Shown: positions 18,594 to 28,334, numbered from the stretch's first letter. The stretch is 64,000 nucleotides of DNA from Burkholderiaceae bacterium (GCA_031253795.1 JAIRVR010000031.1:62001-126000), one strand, 5' to 3'. Made by a program: numbers and translations. The notes: generated by a model from the letters alone, not told the origin.

Positions 18594-19736
18594 TCAAAGA
18601 GTCCTAGCGATGATCTCCTTCATGATCTCGTCGCTCCCCCCGTAGATGCGTCCGATGCGTGCATCGGTCCATGCACGGCCGACCTGGTATTCGGCCATGT
18701 AGCCGTAGCCGCCGTGCAGCTGCAGAAACTCGTCGAGCAGACGGTTTTGCAGCGCCGTGGCATTGAGCTTGACCATGGCGGCGCGGTCCGGCGTGAGCGC
18801 GCGGCGCAGGTGCAGGGCAATGCAGTCGTCCACGAAGATGCGCAGCATGGTGGCCCGTGCCTTGGCCTCGGCGAGCTTGAAGCGCGTGTTCTGGAAATCG
18901 AACACGGGCTGGCCGAAGGCCTTGCGCTCGCGCGTGTAGGCAATGGTCTTGTGCAGGAAGGCCTCCAGTGAGGCGGCCGCGCGCACGGCCACCACCAGGC
19001 GCTCCTGGGCCAGCTCGTGCATCAGGTACCTGAAACCCGCGTTCTCCTCGCCCAGCAGGTGGTCGGCGGGCACGCGCACGTTGTCGAAGAACAGCTCCGA
19101 GGTGTCCTGGGCCATGAGGCCGATCTTCTCCAGCCTGCGCCCCTTGGAAAAGCCCGGCGTGCCGTCCTCGACCACGATCAGCGACACACCCTTGGCGCCC
19201 ATCTCGGGCGCAGTCTTGGCCACGACGATGACCAGTTCGGAATTGATCCCGTTGGTGATGAAGGTCTTCTGGCCGTTGAGCACGTAGTGGTCGCCCTCGC
19301 GTCGCGCCGTGGTGCGCACGGATTTCAGGTCGCTGCCCGCGCCGGGCTCGGTCATGGCGATGGCGCCGATCATCTCGCCCGCGGCCATGCGCGGCAGCCA
19401 GCGATCCTTCTGCGCCTTGCTGCCGTAGGCATGGATGTAGGGTGCGACGATGTCCGAATGCAGTGGAAAGCCCAGGCCGCTGGCCCCGGTGCGTGCGATC
19501 TCCTCCAGCAGCACGGCCGCATGGCCGAAATCGCCCCCGCCGCCATAGGGTTCGGGCAGCATGGGGTTGAGCAGGCCTTCGCGCCCTGCCTTGCGCCAGA
19601 CTTCCTTCGGGACGATGCCCTGGCGCTCCCATTCGGCATGGTGGGGAACGATCTCGCGCTCGAAGAAACGGCGGGCCTGCTCGCGGAACTGTTCATGGTC
19701 TTCGCGGTAGACGGTGCGCTCGGTCAGGTCTTGCAT
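18594..19736 (-). CDS. Acyl-CoA dehydrogenase, long-chain/isovaleryl type
   Basis: 380-aa FAD enzyme of the acyl-CoA dehydrogenase family, introducing an alpha-beta double bond in an acyl-CoA. Domains in order: helical N-terminus ([20 protein letters not shown]), beta-sandwich with [18 protein letters not shown] and [11 protein letters not shown], then the C-terminal helical bundle. The usual MCAD catalytic Glu site is Gly here ([17 protein letters not shown]), while a Glu is present in [12 protein letters not shown]; this is the base position of long-chain and isovaleryl-CoA dehydrogenases. I start at 19736, ahead of which a GC-rich extension is discarded. The acyl-CoA ligase gene is 40 bp upstream on the same strand. 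Confidence 0.93.
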   Translation of the reverse strand: MQDLTERTVYREDHEQFREQARRFFEREIVPHHAEWERQGIVPKEVWRKAGREGLLNPMLPEPYGGGGDFGHAAVLLEEIARTGASGLGFPLHSDIVAPYIHAYGSKAQKDRWLPRMAAGEMIGAIAMTEPGAGSDLKSVRTTARREGDHYVLNGQKTFITNGINSELVIVVAKTAPEMGAKGVSLIVVEDGTPGFSKGRRLEKIGLMAQDTSELFFDNVRVPADHLLGEENAGFRYLMHELAQERLVVAVRAAASLEAFLHKTIAYTRERKAFGQPVFDFQNTRFKLAEAKARATMLRIFVDDCIALHLRRALTPDRAAMVKLNATALQNRLLDEFLQLHGGYGYMAEYQVGRAWTDARIGRIYGGSDEIMKEIIARTL

Positions 19737-19776
19737 GGGCGGTTTCCCGTAGAAGTCAGTGAAGAAAGCGTGGGGC

Positions 19777-21345
19777 TCAGCGCAGGGAAAAGCCGGCCAG
19801 GGGTTGATCGCGCAAGCGGTCCTTGAGCACGCGCCGCAGCAGCTTGCCCGTGGGCAGGCGTGGCAGTTCGTCCACGAACTGCAGGCGCTGCGGGCGCTTG
19901 AGACGCGACAGCCCGGCGCCGGCCTCGGCGACGATGGCGCGCGCGGTCTCGGCACTGGGCGAATGGCCCTGGCGCAGCACGACCACGGCCATGGGCTGTT
20001 CGCCGAAATCGGGCTCGGGCACGCCGACCACGGCGACCTCGCGTACGGCGGGGTGGGTGGCCAGCGCGTTCTCTATTTCCTGGGGGTAGAGGTTGACGCC
20101 GCCCGACAGGATGAGGTCGGCACGCCGGTCGCTGAGAAACAGGTAGCCTTCCTCGTCCACATGGCCCAGGTCGCCGTAGGTGGCCCAGCCGCGCTCGTCG
20201 ATGGCCTCGCGTGTCTTGGCGGGGTCGTTGAGGTAGGCGAAGGGCGCCACGCCGGAGAAGAAGACGCGGCCGATCTCGCCCGGCAGCAGTTCCCGCCCGT
20301 CCTCGCCCACGATGTGCAGCCGCCCATGGCTGGCACGGCCCACCGAACCGGGGCGCTGTCGCCATTCGGCGGAGTTGATCAAGGTGATGCCGCAACCCTC
20401 CGAGCCCGCGTAGTACTCCAGCAGGATGTCGCCCCACCAGTCCAGCAGCGCCTGCTTGACGGCCACCGGGCAGGGCGCGGCCGCATGGATGGCGCAGCGG
20501 TGGCTGGACAGGTCGTAGCCGTGCCGCACCTCCTCGGGCAGCTGCAGCAGGCGGCCCAGCATGGTCGGCACCCACTGGCTGTGCGTGATGCGGTAGCGCT
20601 CGATCAGCGCCAGCGACTGCTGGGCATCGAAGCGCGCGGTGATCACCACCGAGCCACCGCCATCCAGCGTGCGCACGCAGTAGCGCAGCGGCGCCGCGTG
20701 GTACAGCGGCGCGGGCGACAGGTAGACCGTGTCGGCATCAAAACCCATGTTGCGCTGCCAGGACAGGAATTCGGGGTCGGGCTGCTCGCGGTAGACAGGC
20801 GCGGGCAAGGCCTTCCTGATGCCCTTGGGCCGGCCCGTGGTGCCCGAGGAGTACAGCAGGTCGCGCCCCAGCGGGCGGCTGGACAGGTCTATGGGCTCGG
20901 GGTTCTGCGCACGCCATGCGGACAGCGCTTCGGCCAGCGAGGCCAGGCCTGCGGCCGGATCGGCGGCATCCACCGGATCCACCGAATGGCGGCGCTGCAC
21001 CGGCGCGTCCTGCAGTTGCGCCGCCGTGGCGGCCGAGGCGAAAACCTGGCTCGCACCGCTGTCACCCAGGATGTAGGCCACCTCGGGCGCCGTCAGGTGG
21101 GTGCTGATCACCACCACGTACAGGCCCGCCAGGCGCGCGGCCAGCACCAGCTCCAGGATTTCCACGCGGTTTTCCATCAGCACGGCCACGGTGTCGCCGG
21201 CGGCCAGCCCCTGGCCGGCCATCCACTGCGCGATCTCGCGCGAGCGCCGCGCCAGCGCACCGGCCGTGTGCTGCTCGCCGCTGTCGCCCATGGTCAATGC
21301 GATGCGGTCGGGCCGGGCATCGGCCCAGCGATGGAAGTCATGCAC
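19777..21345 (-). CDS. AMP-binding acyl-CoA synthetase
   Basis: 522-aa adenylate-forming enzyme that activates a carboxylic acid to its CoA thioester. Motifs: DLLYSSGTTGRPKGIRK (P-loop-like A3), LEYYAGSEGCGITLI (A5), ATYGDLGHVDEEGYLFLSDR (A7/A8) and the C-terminal LPRLPTGKLLRRVLKD with the catalytic Lys. It is the first gene of a minus-strand pair with the LCAD-like dehydrogenase and is divergent from the thiolase gene across a 159-bp AT-rich promoter region. The substrate is unknown; the cluster context suggests a branched-chain or medium-to-long-chain acid. Confidence 0.92.
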   Translation of the reverse strand: MHDFHRWADARPDRIALTMGDSGEQHTAGALARRSREIAQWMAGQGLAAGDTVAVLMENRVEILELVLAARLAGLYVVVISTHLTAPEVAYILGDSGASQVFASAATAAQLQDAPVQRRHSVDPVDAADPAAGLASLAEALSAWRAQNPEPIDLSSRPLGRDLLYSSGTTGRPKGIRKALPAPVYREQPDPEFLSWQRNMGFDADTVYLSPAPLYHAAPLRYCVRTLDGGGSVVITARFDAQQSLALIERYRITHSQWVPTMLGRLLQLPEEVRHGYDLSSHRCAIHAAAPCPVAVKQALLDWWGDILLEYYAGSEGCGITLINSAEWRQRPGSVGRASHGRLHIVGEDGRELLPGEIGRVFFSGVAPFAYLNDPAKTREAIDERGWATYGDLGHVDEEGYLFLSDRRADLILSGGVNLYPQEIENALATHPAVREVAVVGVPEPDFGEQPMAVVVLRQGHSPSAETARAIVAEAGAGLSRLKRPQRLQFVDELPRLPTGKLLRRVLKDRLRDQPLAGFSLR

Positions 21346-21504
21346 ACATGTCTCCTATTTTTTTGAATCCAATGTCTCGAATTTCATTTATCCATGCCCA
21401 GTATTTTTCTTTCTTCACGATTTTTCATCCGGGAAAACGCTTTGATCAATCAATTTTTTGAGATTTATCATTCATTTCATGAACCACCAGTCTCATAAAT
21501 CAAC
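21346..21504. promoter_or_regulatory. AT-rich divergent promoter region with IclR-site candidates
   Basis: 159-bp gap between the divergent ligase and thiolase genes, much richer in A/T than its surroundings. It contains ATGTCTCGAATTTCATTT and TTTTTTGAGATTTATC. Both resemble TTGTCTCAATTTTCGAGG in front of the IclR gene at 26431, so the three may be sites for that regulator. Similarity was judged by eye from three copies. Confidence 0.4.
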
Positions 21505-22683
21505 ATGAACACTCCCGTCATCGTCGACGCCATCCGCAGCCCCATGGCCCGGGCCAAGCCCGACGGCGCCCTGGCCCAGCTCCACCCGGTCGATCTGCTG
21601 AGCCAGGTGCTGGAGCAGCTTGTGCAGCGCAACCGCATCGACCCCGGAGCGGTGGATGACGTGATCACCGGCTGCGTGAGCCAGGCGGGCGAGCAGGCCG
21701 GCACGCCCGGCCGCCTGGCCTGGCTGGCCGCGGGCCTGCCGGCCCATGTGCCCTCCACCACCATCGACCGCAAATGCGGATCGAGCCAGCAGGCCGTGCA
21801 CTTCGCCGTGCAGGCCATCATGTCGGGCACGCAGGACATCGTGATCGCCTGTGGAGTGGAGTCCATGAGCCGCGTGCCCATGGGCAGTTCGCGCATGGGG
21901 CAGAGCACCACGGGCGCGCGCTTCGATGCACGCTTTGCGCCGGGGCTGGTCGGCCAGGGCATCTCGGCCGACCTGGTCGCCGCGCGCTGGGGCCTCGGCC
22001 GCGAGGAACTCGATGCCTATGCCGCGCGCTCCCACCAGCACGCCCATGCGGCACAGTCGGAGGGCAGGTTCGCGCGCGAGATCGTGGGCATCACTACCCC
22101 CGCCGGCCGCGTCGCGGCCGACGAGACCATCCGCCCGGGCACCAGCGTGGAGAAGCTGGCCACGCTCAAGGCCGTGTTCCAGAACGAGGAGCTGTCGGCG
22201 CGCTTTCCACAGATCCGCTGGCACACCACGGCCGGCAATGCCTCGCAGATGACCGACGGCGCCGGCGCCATGCTGCTGATGAGCGAACAGCGCGCCCGGC
22301 AGCTGGGCCTGCGCCCGCGCGCGCGCTTCGTGGCGCTGGACGTGGTGGGGGACGATCCGCTGTACATGCTCACGGCGCCGATTCCCGCCACGCGGCGCGT
22401 GCTGGCCAAGGCCGGCATGCAGCTGGACCAGATAGCCCACTACGAGATCAATGAGGCCTTCGCCTCCGTGCCCCTGGCATGGCAAAAGGAACTGGGCGCC
22501 GACCCCGAGCGGCTGAACCCGCGCGGCGGCGCCATCGCCCTGGGCCATCCGCTGGGCGCCTCGGGTATCCGCCTGATGACCACCATGCTGCACGCGCTGG
22601 AGGACAGCGGCGGGCGCTACGGCCTGCAATCCATGTGCGAGGCCGGTGGCATGGCCAACGCCACCATCATCGAACGCCTGTGA
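21505..22683 (+). CDS. Acetyl-CoA acyltransferase (thiolase)
   Basis: 392-aa thiolase, cleaving 3-ketoacyl-CoA with CoA (or condensing). The active-site Cys lies in TTIDRKCGSSQQAVHFA (about residue 92); the second-domain motifs are HYEINEAFASVPLAW, GGAIALGHPLGASGIRL (His) and the terminal CEAGGMANATIIERL (Cys). Length is normal for degradative thiolases. First gene of the plus-strand operon thiolase, SDR, Bug protein, CaiB protein; together with the divergent ligase and dehydrogenase this gives nearly all steps of a beta-oxidation spiral except an evident enoyl-CoA hydratase. Confidence 0.95.
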   Translation: MNTPVIVDAIRSPMARAKPDGALAQLHPVDLLSQVLEQLVQRNRIDPGAVDDVITGCVSQAGEQAGTPGRLAWLAAGLPAHVPSTTIDRKCGSSQQAVHFAVQAIMSGTQDIVIACGVESMSRVPMGSSRMGQSTTGARFDARFAPGLVGQGISADLVAARWGLGREELDAYAARSHQHAHAAQSEGRFAREIVGITTPAGRVAADETIRPGTSVEKLATLKAVFQNEELSARFPQIRWHTTAGNASQMTDGAGAMLLMSEQRARQLGLRPRARFVALDVVGDDPLYMLTAPIPATRRVLAKAGMQLDQIAHYEINEAFASVPLAWQKELGADPERLNPRGGAIALGHPLGASGIRLMTTMLHALEDSGGRYGLQSMCEAGGMANATIIERL

Positions 22684-22705
22684 GCCGGGCCCCGGAGACA
22701 CATCC

Positions 22706-23485
22706 ATGAAACTGCAAGAGAACATGACGGCCCTGGTGACGGGCGGCGTATCGGGCCTGGGCGAGGCATCGGCCCTGGCGCTGCTGGAGCGCGGCCTGAA
22801 CGTGGTGGCGGTGGACCTGAACGAGGACCGCGGCGCCGCCATGGTGGACGCGGCCCGCCAGCGCCATGGCAACCGCCTGCGCTTCGTCAGGGCCGACGTG
22901 GCCGATGCCGGCCAGATGGCCGAGGCCATCGCCGCCGCCGAGGACTTCGGCGAATTCCGTGCCCTGGTGCACTGCGCTGGCGTAGGCGGTCCGCTGCGCC
23001 TGGTGGAGAAGGACGGCAGCCCCGGCTCGCTGGAAAAATATACGAACATCGTGCGCGTCAACCTGATCGGCAGCTTCAACACGCTGCGCCTGGCCGCCGC
23101 CAGCATGGCGCGCAACGACATCCTGGACGGCGAGCGCGGCGCCTGTGTGCTCACGGCCTCGGTGGCAGGCTACGAAGGGCAGATCGGCCAGATTCCCTAT
23201 GCCTCGGCCAAGGCCGGCATCATCGGCATGACGCTGGTGGCGGCACGCGACCTGGCATCGAAGATGATCCGCGTGTGCACCATCGCACCGGGCCTGTTCG
23301 ACACACCCATCCTCGCCAGGCTGCCCGAGAACATCCGCCAGTCGCTGGCCGCGTCCGTGCCCCACCCCGCGCGCCTGGGGCAGGCGCCCGAGTACGCGAT
23401 GACGGCGCTGCACATCCTGGAGAACGCCATGCTCAACGGCGAAACCATCCGCCTGGACGGAGCCATCCGCATGGCCCCGCGCTGA
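22706..23485 (+). CDS. Short-chain dehydrogenase, HSD10-like 3-hydroxyacyl-CoA dehydrogenase
   Basis: 259-aa SDR with the NAD site VTGGVSGLGEASALALLERG, the acidic VVAVDLNEDRG after beta-2, an HCAGVGGP segment for NAG, and the catalytic ASVAGYEGQIGQIPYASAKAG (Tyr-xxx-Lys). The sequence around GERGACVLTASVAGYEGQ and IAPGLFDTPILARLPE strongly resembles type-2 3-hydroxyacyl-CoA dehydrogenase (HSD17B10), the NAD-dependent third step of beta-oxidation of short or branched acyl-CoAs. The start 22706 follows the thiolase stop by 22 bp with a GGAGA upstream. Confidence 0.92.
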   Translation: MKLQENMTALVTGGVSGLGEASALALLERGLNVVAVDLNEDRGAAMVDAARQRHGNRLRFVRADVADAGQMAEAIAAAEDFGEFRALVHCAGVGGPLRLVEKDGSPGSLEKYTNIVRVNLIGSFNTLRLAAASMARNDILDGERGACVLTASVAGYEGQIGQIPYASAKAGIIGMTLVAARDLASKMIRVCTIAPGLFDTPILARLPENIRQSLAASVPHPARLGQAPEYAMTALHILENAMLNGETIRLDGAIRMAPR

Positions 23486-23525
23486 GCGGGGCCCGGGCCG
23501 GGGAAGAGCGCCAGGAGGAGACAGC

Positions 23526-24500
23526 ATGCACACACGCCGCACCCTGCTGGCCGCCGCACTGGTGTGCGCTGCCGGCCTCCCTCTGGCCGTCCGCGCCGCC
23601 GAGGCGTGGCCCGGCCGGCCCATCACCCTGGTCGTGCCCGGCGCCGCCGGCGGCTCGACCGACATTCCCGCGCGGCTGCTGGCGCAAAAGCTGGCCGAAC
23701 GGCTGGGCCAGCCCGTCATCGTGGACAACAGGCCCGGCGCGGGCGGCTCCATCGGCGCCAGCCAGGTCGCGCGGGCGCAGCCAGACGGCTACACGGTGCT
23801 GGTGGGCAATACGGGCTCCAACGCCATCAACTACACGGCCTACAAGAAGCTGCCGTACAGGAGCGAGGACTTCATCGCGCTGACGGACATGATCTCGTTC
23901 GCCAACGTGCTGGTCGTACCCCAGGCCTCGCCCGTGCGCTCGCTGGACGCGCTGCTGCGCGCTGCGCGGCAGGCGCCGGGCAAGCTGGCGTTCTCCTCGG
24001 CAGGCGTGGGCCAGACCACGCACCTGATGGGCGAGCTGCTGCGCGAGCGCACGGGCGTGGACGTGGTGCATGTGCCCTACCGGGGCTCGGCGCCGGCCAC
24101 GGCGGCCATCGTCTCGGGCGAGACGCAGTTCATGTTCGACAACCTCACGGCCTCGCTGGTTCATATCAAGGCGGGCAAGCTGCACCCCATCGCCGTCACG
24201 GGCGCCACGCGCGAGCACGAGCTGCCCGAGGTGCCCACGGCCACCGAGCTGGGGCTGCCGGACTTCAACAAGGTCGGCTGGATGGGTTTTTTCCTGCCCG
24301 CGCAGACGCCGCCCGCCGTGGTGCACAAGCTCACCGACAACCTTGTTGCCGTGCTCAGGGATCCCGAGGTGGTGCGCCGCTACCGGGAGCTGGGCGGGCG
24401 GCCCGGCGGCATGCCGCAGGCACAGTTCACCCAGCTCGTGGACAACGATCGCAGGAGCTGGGGCGCGCTGATCACCAGCCGGCAATTGCAACTGGATTGA
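23526..24500 (+). CDS. Bug/TctC-family periplasmic solute-binding protein
   Basis: 324 aa: signal peptide (RRTLLAAALVCAAGLPLAVRA), then WPGRPITLVVPGAAGGSTDI and VIVDNRPGAGGSIGASQVA, the two Bug-family signatures; DVVHVPYRGSAPATAAIVSG follows. A strong GGAGGAGA ribosome-binding site lies a few bases ahead of the ATG. It probably delivers the carboxylate degraded by this cluster to an unlinked TTT permease (inference). Confidence 0.93.
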   Translation: MHTRRTLLAAALVCAAGLPLAVRAAEAWPGRPITLVVPGAAGGSTDIPARLLAQKLAERLGQPVIVDNRPGAGGSIGASQVARAQPDGYTVLVGNTGSNAINYTAYKKLPYRSEDFIALTDMISFANVLVVPQASPVRSLDALLRAARQAPGKLAFSSAGVGQTTHLMGELLRERTGVDVVHVPYRGSAPATAAIVSGETQFMFDNLTASLVHIKAGKLHPIAVTGATREHELPEVPTATELGLPDFNKVGWMGFFLPAQTPPAVVHKLTDNLVAVLRDPEVVRRYRELGGRPGGMPQAQFTQLVDNDRRSWGALITSRQLQLD

Positions 24501-24516
24501 ACACCCTGGAGATGCG

Positions 24517-25635
24517 ATGAAAGTCCTGGACAGCGTGCGCGTGCTGGAGATCGGCGGCATAGGCCCGGGCCCGTTCTGCGCCATGCATCTGGCGGACCTG
24601 GGCGCGGATGTGGTTTCCATCGTGCGCCCCGAAGCGCAGCCGGCCGGCGCTGCCACAGTCTTGTCGCGCGGCAAGCGCTCCGTGTTCGCCGACCTCAAGT
24701 CGCCCGAGGGCCGGGAACTGGTGTTGGCCCTGGTGCGCGATGCCGACGCGCTGATCGAAGGCCTGCGACCCGGCACCATGGAGCGCCTGGGCCTGGGCCC
24801 GGACAGCTGTCTGGCCCTCAACCCGCGCCTGGTCTATGGCCGCATGACGGGCTGGGGCCAGGACGGGCCGCTGGCGCATTCCGCCGGGCACGACAACAAC
24901 TATGCAGCGGTCTCGGGCGCGCTCTGGGGCAGCTCTCCGGCCGATACGCGGCCCGTGTCGCCATTCGCCACCTTGGGCGATATTGGTGGCGGTGCCATGT
25001 ATCTCATGACGGGGCTGCTGGCCGGCATCGTGCAGGCACGCGCCACCGGACGCGGCACGGTGGTGGACGCGGCCATCGTCGATGGCGCGGCCCACATGCT
25101 CAACCTCATGCTGCACGCGCGCCAGCGCGGGCTGGTGGCCGATGAGCGCGGTGCAAGCATCCATGACAGCGCCCCGTTCTACGAGACCTATGCCTGCGCC
25201 GACGGGACCTTCATCACGCTGGGCGCCATCGAGCCGCCATTCCACGCCCTGCTGCTGCACAAACTGGGCCTGGCCGATGCCCCTGCATTCCAGGGTGCGC
25301 AGTGGGATCGCAGTGCCTGGCCTGCGCGGCGCGGTCAGCTGCAGGCGCTGTTCGCCTCGCAGCCGCGCGCCCACTGGCAGCATCTGCTGGAAGGCACGGA
25401 CGCCTGCTTCGGCGCCGTGCTCAGCCCCGTGCAGGCGGCCCGCCATCCCCACATGCAGGCACGGGGCGTCTACCTGGAGCCCGATGGTGACGCCCTTCAG
25501 GCCGCCCCTGCGCCACGATTCGACGGCCAGGCCTATGCGCCCGGACCCGCCAGCCACGCAGGTGCGGACACCGCCGATGTGCTGGACAAGGTGCGCAGCG
25601 GATGCGCGCAGCAGGTCTGGCGCGGCGTCCGCTGA
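24517..25635 (+). CDS. CaiB/BaiF family protein, alpha-methylacyl-CoA racemase-like
   Basis: 372-aa family III CoA-transferase fold protein. The racemase-type catalytic residues appear present: His in HSAGHDNNYAAVSGAL (about 125), Asp in TLGDIGGGAMYLMTG (about 154) and Glu in FYETYACADGTF. With these, epimerisation of 2-methylacyl-CoA (AMACR) is a better guess than CoA transfer. That fits beta-oxidation of a methyl-branched chain with the LCAD/IVD-like dehydrogenase and HSD10-like SDR nearby. It follows the Bug gene by 16 bp and ends convergent to the IclR gene. Confidence 0.9.
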   Translation: MKVLDSVRVLEIGGIGPGPFCAMHLADLGADVVSIVRPEAQPAGAATVLSRGKRSVFADLKSPEGRELVLALVRDADALIEGLRPGTMERLGLGPDSCLALNPRLVYGRMTGWGQDGPLAHSAGHDNNYAAVSGALWGSSPADTRPVSPFATLGDIGGGAMYLMTGLLAGIVQARATGRGTVVDAAIVDGAAHMLNLMLHARQRGLVADERGASIHDSAPFYETYACADGTFITLGAIEPPFHALLLHKLGLADAPAFQGAQWDRSAWPARRGQLQALFASQPRAHWQHLLEGTDACFGAVLSPVQAARHPHMQARGVYLEPDGDALQAAPAPRFDGQAYAPGPASHAGADTADVLDKVRSGCAQQVWRGVR

Positions 25636-25648
25636 TTCAGAACGGCCC

Positions 25649-26431
25649 TCAGGACAGGCTGGAGGCGCCCAACATGCCTTCCACCAACCGCACCAGCGTG
25701 ATCAGACGCGGACCGGCATCGCCTTCCAGTTCGCGGCTTTGCGGACTGTAGATGGGCAGCGAAACCGAGAACACCCAGTACTCTCCGTCCTGGGCCGCCG
25801 ACATGGGCACGGCAATGGACTGGATCTCGCGGTGCAGGTCGCCATGGCTGCGGCAAAAGCCATGCTCGGCCAGGTCGCGGCGGGCATCGTCCAGGCGCTC
25901 GCGCAGCTGCTGCGCGCGCACGGGGTCGCCGGCCTGCAGCTCGGCGATGAAGGCCTCGCGCTCGGTCTCGGGCAGGCTCAGCAGGTAGGCGCGGCCCGTG
26001 GCCGTGCGCGACAGCGAGATGTGCACGCCGATCTCGGGCAGGAAGACCTTGTTGGCCAACCCGTTGGCCAGCTCCACCAGGCACAGCTGCCGGCCATGGC
26101 CCACGGCCAGCTGGATCTGGCCGCCCAGGTGATTGGCCAGTTCCTGCATGTGCGGCCGCGCGAACTGGCGCATGTGCATGCGTGCCAGCACGGGCGAAGA
26201 CAGGTTCAGCAACCCCACGCCCGGCACGTACTTGGACAGGCGCTCCGAATAGCGCATCAGGTTCAGCTCGCACAGCGTGTCGATCAGCCGGAACAGCGTG
26301 GGCTTGGGCAGGCCTGTCATCTCCATCAGTTCACGTGCGCTGAGTTCCTGATGCTTGTTGGAAAAGCACTGGAGGACGGAGACTCCGCGCACCAGGGCGG
26401 CAACCAGCTTGCCACTGTCTTCTGAATTCAT
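25649..26431 (-). CDS. IclR-family transcriptional regulator
   Basis: 260 aa with an N-terminal winged HTH (RGVSVLQCFSNKHQELSARE, then MTGLPKPTLFRLIDTLCELN) and a GAF-like effector domain (HISLSRTATGRAYLLSLPE). It is convergent with the CaiB gene at the end of the acyl-CoA catabolic cluster, which it probably represses or activates. Its own promoter (26460-26480) holds TTGTCTCAATTTTCGAGG, similar to sequences in the ligase/thiolase promoter gap. Confidence 0.93.
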   Translation of the reverse strand: MNSEDSGKLVAALVRGVSVLQCFSNKHQELSARELMEMTGLPKPTLFRLIDTLCELNLMRYSERLSKYVPGVGLLNLSSPVLARMHMRQFARPHMQELANHLGGQIQLAVGHGRQLCLVELANGLANKVFLPEIGVHISLSRTATGRAYLLSLPETEREAFIAELQAGDPVRAQQLRERLDDARRDLAEHGFCRSHGDLHREIQSIAVPMSAAQDGEYWVFSVSLPIYSPQSRELEGDAGPRLITLVRLVEGMLGASSLS

Positions 26432-26586
26432 GGATCAATGAAGGACTGCGAAAGATGAAACGATTGTCTCAATTTTCGAGGTGATGCGACACGATTTTCC
26501 AGATACGGGCGCAGTGCAAACCCGGATCCACCGCTTGCCCCAGGTCATGGACATGACACGGCACAATCGGTGCATGCCCTGGCGCA

Positions 26587-27441
26587 ATGCGCCAGCACCA
26601 CCAGACAAAGCCCGCCGTGTCCGAACCGCTCCCCGCCGCCCCATCCCTTGCGCCGCCAGACTACGACGCCTTCCTGCGCGACCACGTGCTGAGCCAGCCC
26701 CTGAGCATCCAGCGCTATGACCGGGGCGACGAAACCATCTGGGTCAAGCGCGCGGGCGCCAGCAATCCGGCCTGGCGCTACCGGGCCCTGGCCATGCTGG
26801 CCGCCTGCCTGCGCCTGCCCGTGCTGCGGCCCGTGCCCAATCCCGGCGGCCACGAGGCCATACGCACCGAGGTGCGCCGCCTGCGCCAGCTGGCCCGGCG
26901 CGGCCTGCGCGTGCCCGCCGTGCTGGCCGAATGCGAGGACGGCTTCGCCATGCGCCACCTGGGAAGCCCCGGCGTGGAGGCCCCCTCGCTGGGCAATGCC
27001 ATGGAGGCCGTCCTGCCCCGGGGCGACGGCACCACGCTGGCACTGTGGCTACAGGGCCTGGCCACGCTGCAGCAGGTACACGCCAGCGGCGACTGCCTGA
27101 GCCAGGCCTTTGCCCGCAACATGGTCTGCTGCGCCGATGGCGTGATCGGCTTCATCGACTTCGAGGACGACCCCGCCGCCCACCTGCCCCTGCCGCTGTG
27201 CCGCGTGCGCGATGCGCTGTGCTATGCCCATTCCACGGCCTGGATACTGGCAAAGGCCGACGCCATGCCTGCGGCGCGCACCGCCTGGCGGGACTTCGTG
27301 CAGGCCATGGAACCCGAAACCCGCGCTTTGATGGAGAGCACCACCCGGCAACTGGGCTGGGTGCGCCACCTGCCCGAAAGCCGCCGCCTGGGCCGCGACA
27401 TGCAGCGCGTGCGCATGGCCTACACGCTGGTGACGCCTTAG
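26587..27441 (+). CDS. Kinase-fold (BUD32/lipopolysaccharide-kinase-like) protein
   Basis: 284-aa protein with remnants of a protein-kinase-like fold: a basic VRRLRQLARRGLRVPAVLAE in the N-lobe, and VIGFIDFEDDPAAHLPLPLC, which places an Asp-Phe (DFx) metal-binding motif, followed by helices. The catalytic-loop HxD is not obvious. Such orphan proteins in Comamonadaceae are usually annotated as serine/threonine or phosphotransferase-like of unknown substrate. The first codons (MRQHHQTKPAVSE) may be untranslated; a GTG ten codons in is an alternative start. Confidence 0.7.
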   Translation: MRQHHQTKPAVSEPLPAAPSLAPPDYDAFLRDHVLSQPLSIQRYDRGDETIWVKRAGASNPAWRYRALAMLAACLRLPVLRPVPNPGGHEAIRTEVRRLRQLARRGLRVPAVLAECEDGFAMRHLGSPGVEAPSLGNAMEAVLPRGDGTTLALWLQGLATLQQVHASGDCLSQAFARNMVCCADGVIGFIDFEDDPAAHLPLPLCRVRDALCYAHSTAWILAKADAMPAARTAWRDFVQAMEPETRALMESTTRQLGWVRHLPESRRLGRDMQRVRMAYTLVTP

Positions 27442-27445
27442 CGGA

Positions 27446-28270
27446 TCAGGCGGGCAGGTACCCCAGCGAGGCGCTGACGCGGCCCGCTTCCTCACGCACG
27501 GCCCGCGCCACCGCCCCCTGGGGGTCGGGATCGAAACCGCCGCTGGCGCCCAGCGCGCACAGCACGCCCACCACATGGCCCGTGTAGTCATGCAGCGGCG
27601 CCGCGACGGCGCTGATGCCGGGCAGATTGACATCGCGTATCGACGCACAGCCCGCGGCGCGGATCTCACGGCGCAGCATGCCCAGCGGATCTTCGGCATC
27701 CAGCAGCGCACGCCGCTCGGGTGGTGCCTCGGCCAGTTCCTGCGCCAGCAGCGCATCGACGCGTGCATCGTCATCCATGAAGGCGAAGAAGGCGCGCCCC
27801 GTGGCCGACCACAGCAGCGACATCACCGAGCCCACGCGAACGTTCACGGTGACCGGCAGGCCAGGCTCCTCGAAGCGCACGATGGTCGGCCCCAGATTGC
27901 CCATCACGGCCACGAAGCTGGTCACCTGCAGGGTCTCGCGCAGGTGCATCAGCGCCGGCTCGGCCACGCGGATGGGGTCGCACTGGCGCATGGCGGCCAG
28001 GCCCACGCGGATGGCCTCGGAGGCCAGCGCGTACTGCGTACCGCCCCGATCCTGCTCCACCAGCCCCTCGGCCATCAGACTGGCCAGGTAGCGGTGCACC
28101 TTGGCCGGGCTTTCCTCCACGGCCGTGCCGATGGCCGTCAGGCTGGCGCGCCCGCCCAGCGTGGCCAGCGCCTTGAGCACGGCCAGGCAGGTCTCGGCGG
28201 CCTGCACGCGCTGGCGCCGCTCGCGTGGCGGCAAGGGCTCGGGAGTCTCGGGAGCAGAGGGAGAGTTCAT
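27446..28270 (-). CDS. IclR-family transcriptional regulator
   Basis: 274 aa. The HTH lies at about residues 20-80 (AETCLAVLKALATLGGRASL, then VEESPAKVHRYLASLMAEGL) and is followed by the effector domain (NVRVGSVMSLLWSATGRAFF). The Met at 28270 is used; the track frame adds nine residues. It is divergent from the Bug-P450 pair, and the gap contains the palindrome TACGCA-A-TGCGTA with a third TACGCA copy, the likely operator. It should sense the P450 substrate or a product of it. Confidence 0.92.
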   Translation of the reverse strand: MNSPSAPETPEPLPPRERRQRVQAAETCLAVLKALATLGGRASLTAIGTAVEESPAKVHRYLASLMAEGLVEQDRGGTQYALASEAIRVGLAAMRQCDPIRVAEPALMHLRETLQVTSFVAVMGNLGPTIVRFEEPGLPVTVNVRVGSVMSLLWSATGRAFFAFMDDDARVDALLAQELAEAPPERRALLDAEDPLGMLRREIRAAGCASIRDVNLPGISAVAAPLHDYTGHVVGVLCALGASGGFDPDPQGAVARAVREEAGRVSASLGYLPA

Positions 28271-28334
28271 GGCGTGTTGTAAGGGCTCGCGGGGCATTGT
28301 GCCGCAGCTTGCGGGTAATCCCGGGCGCTATTTT

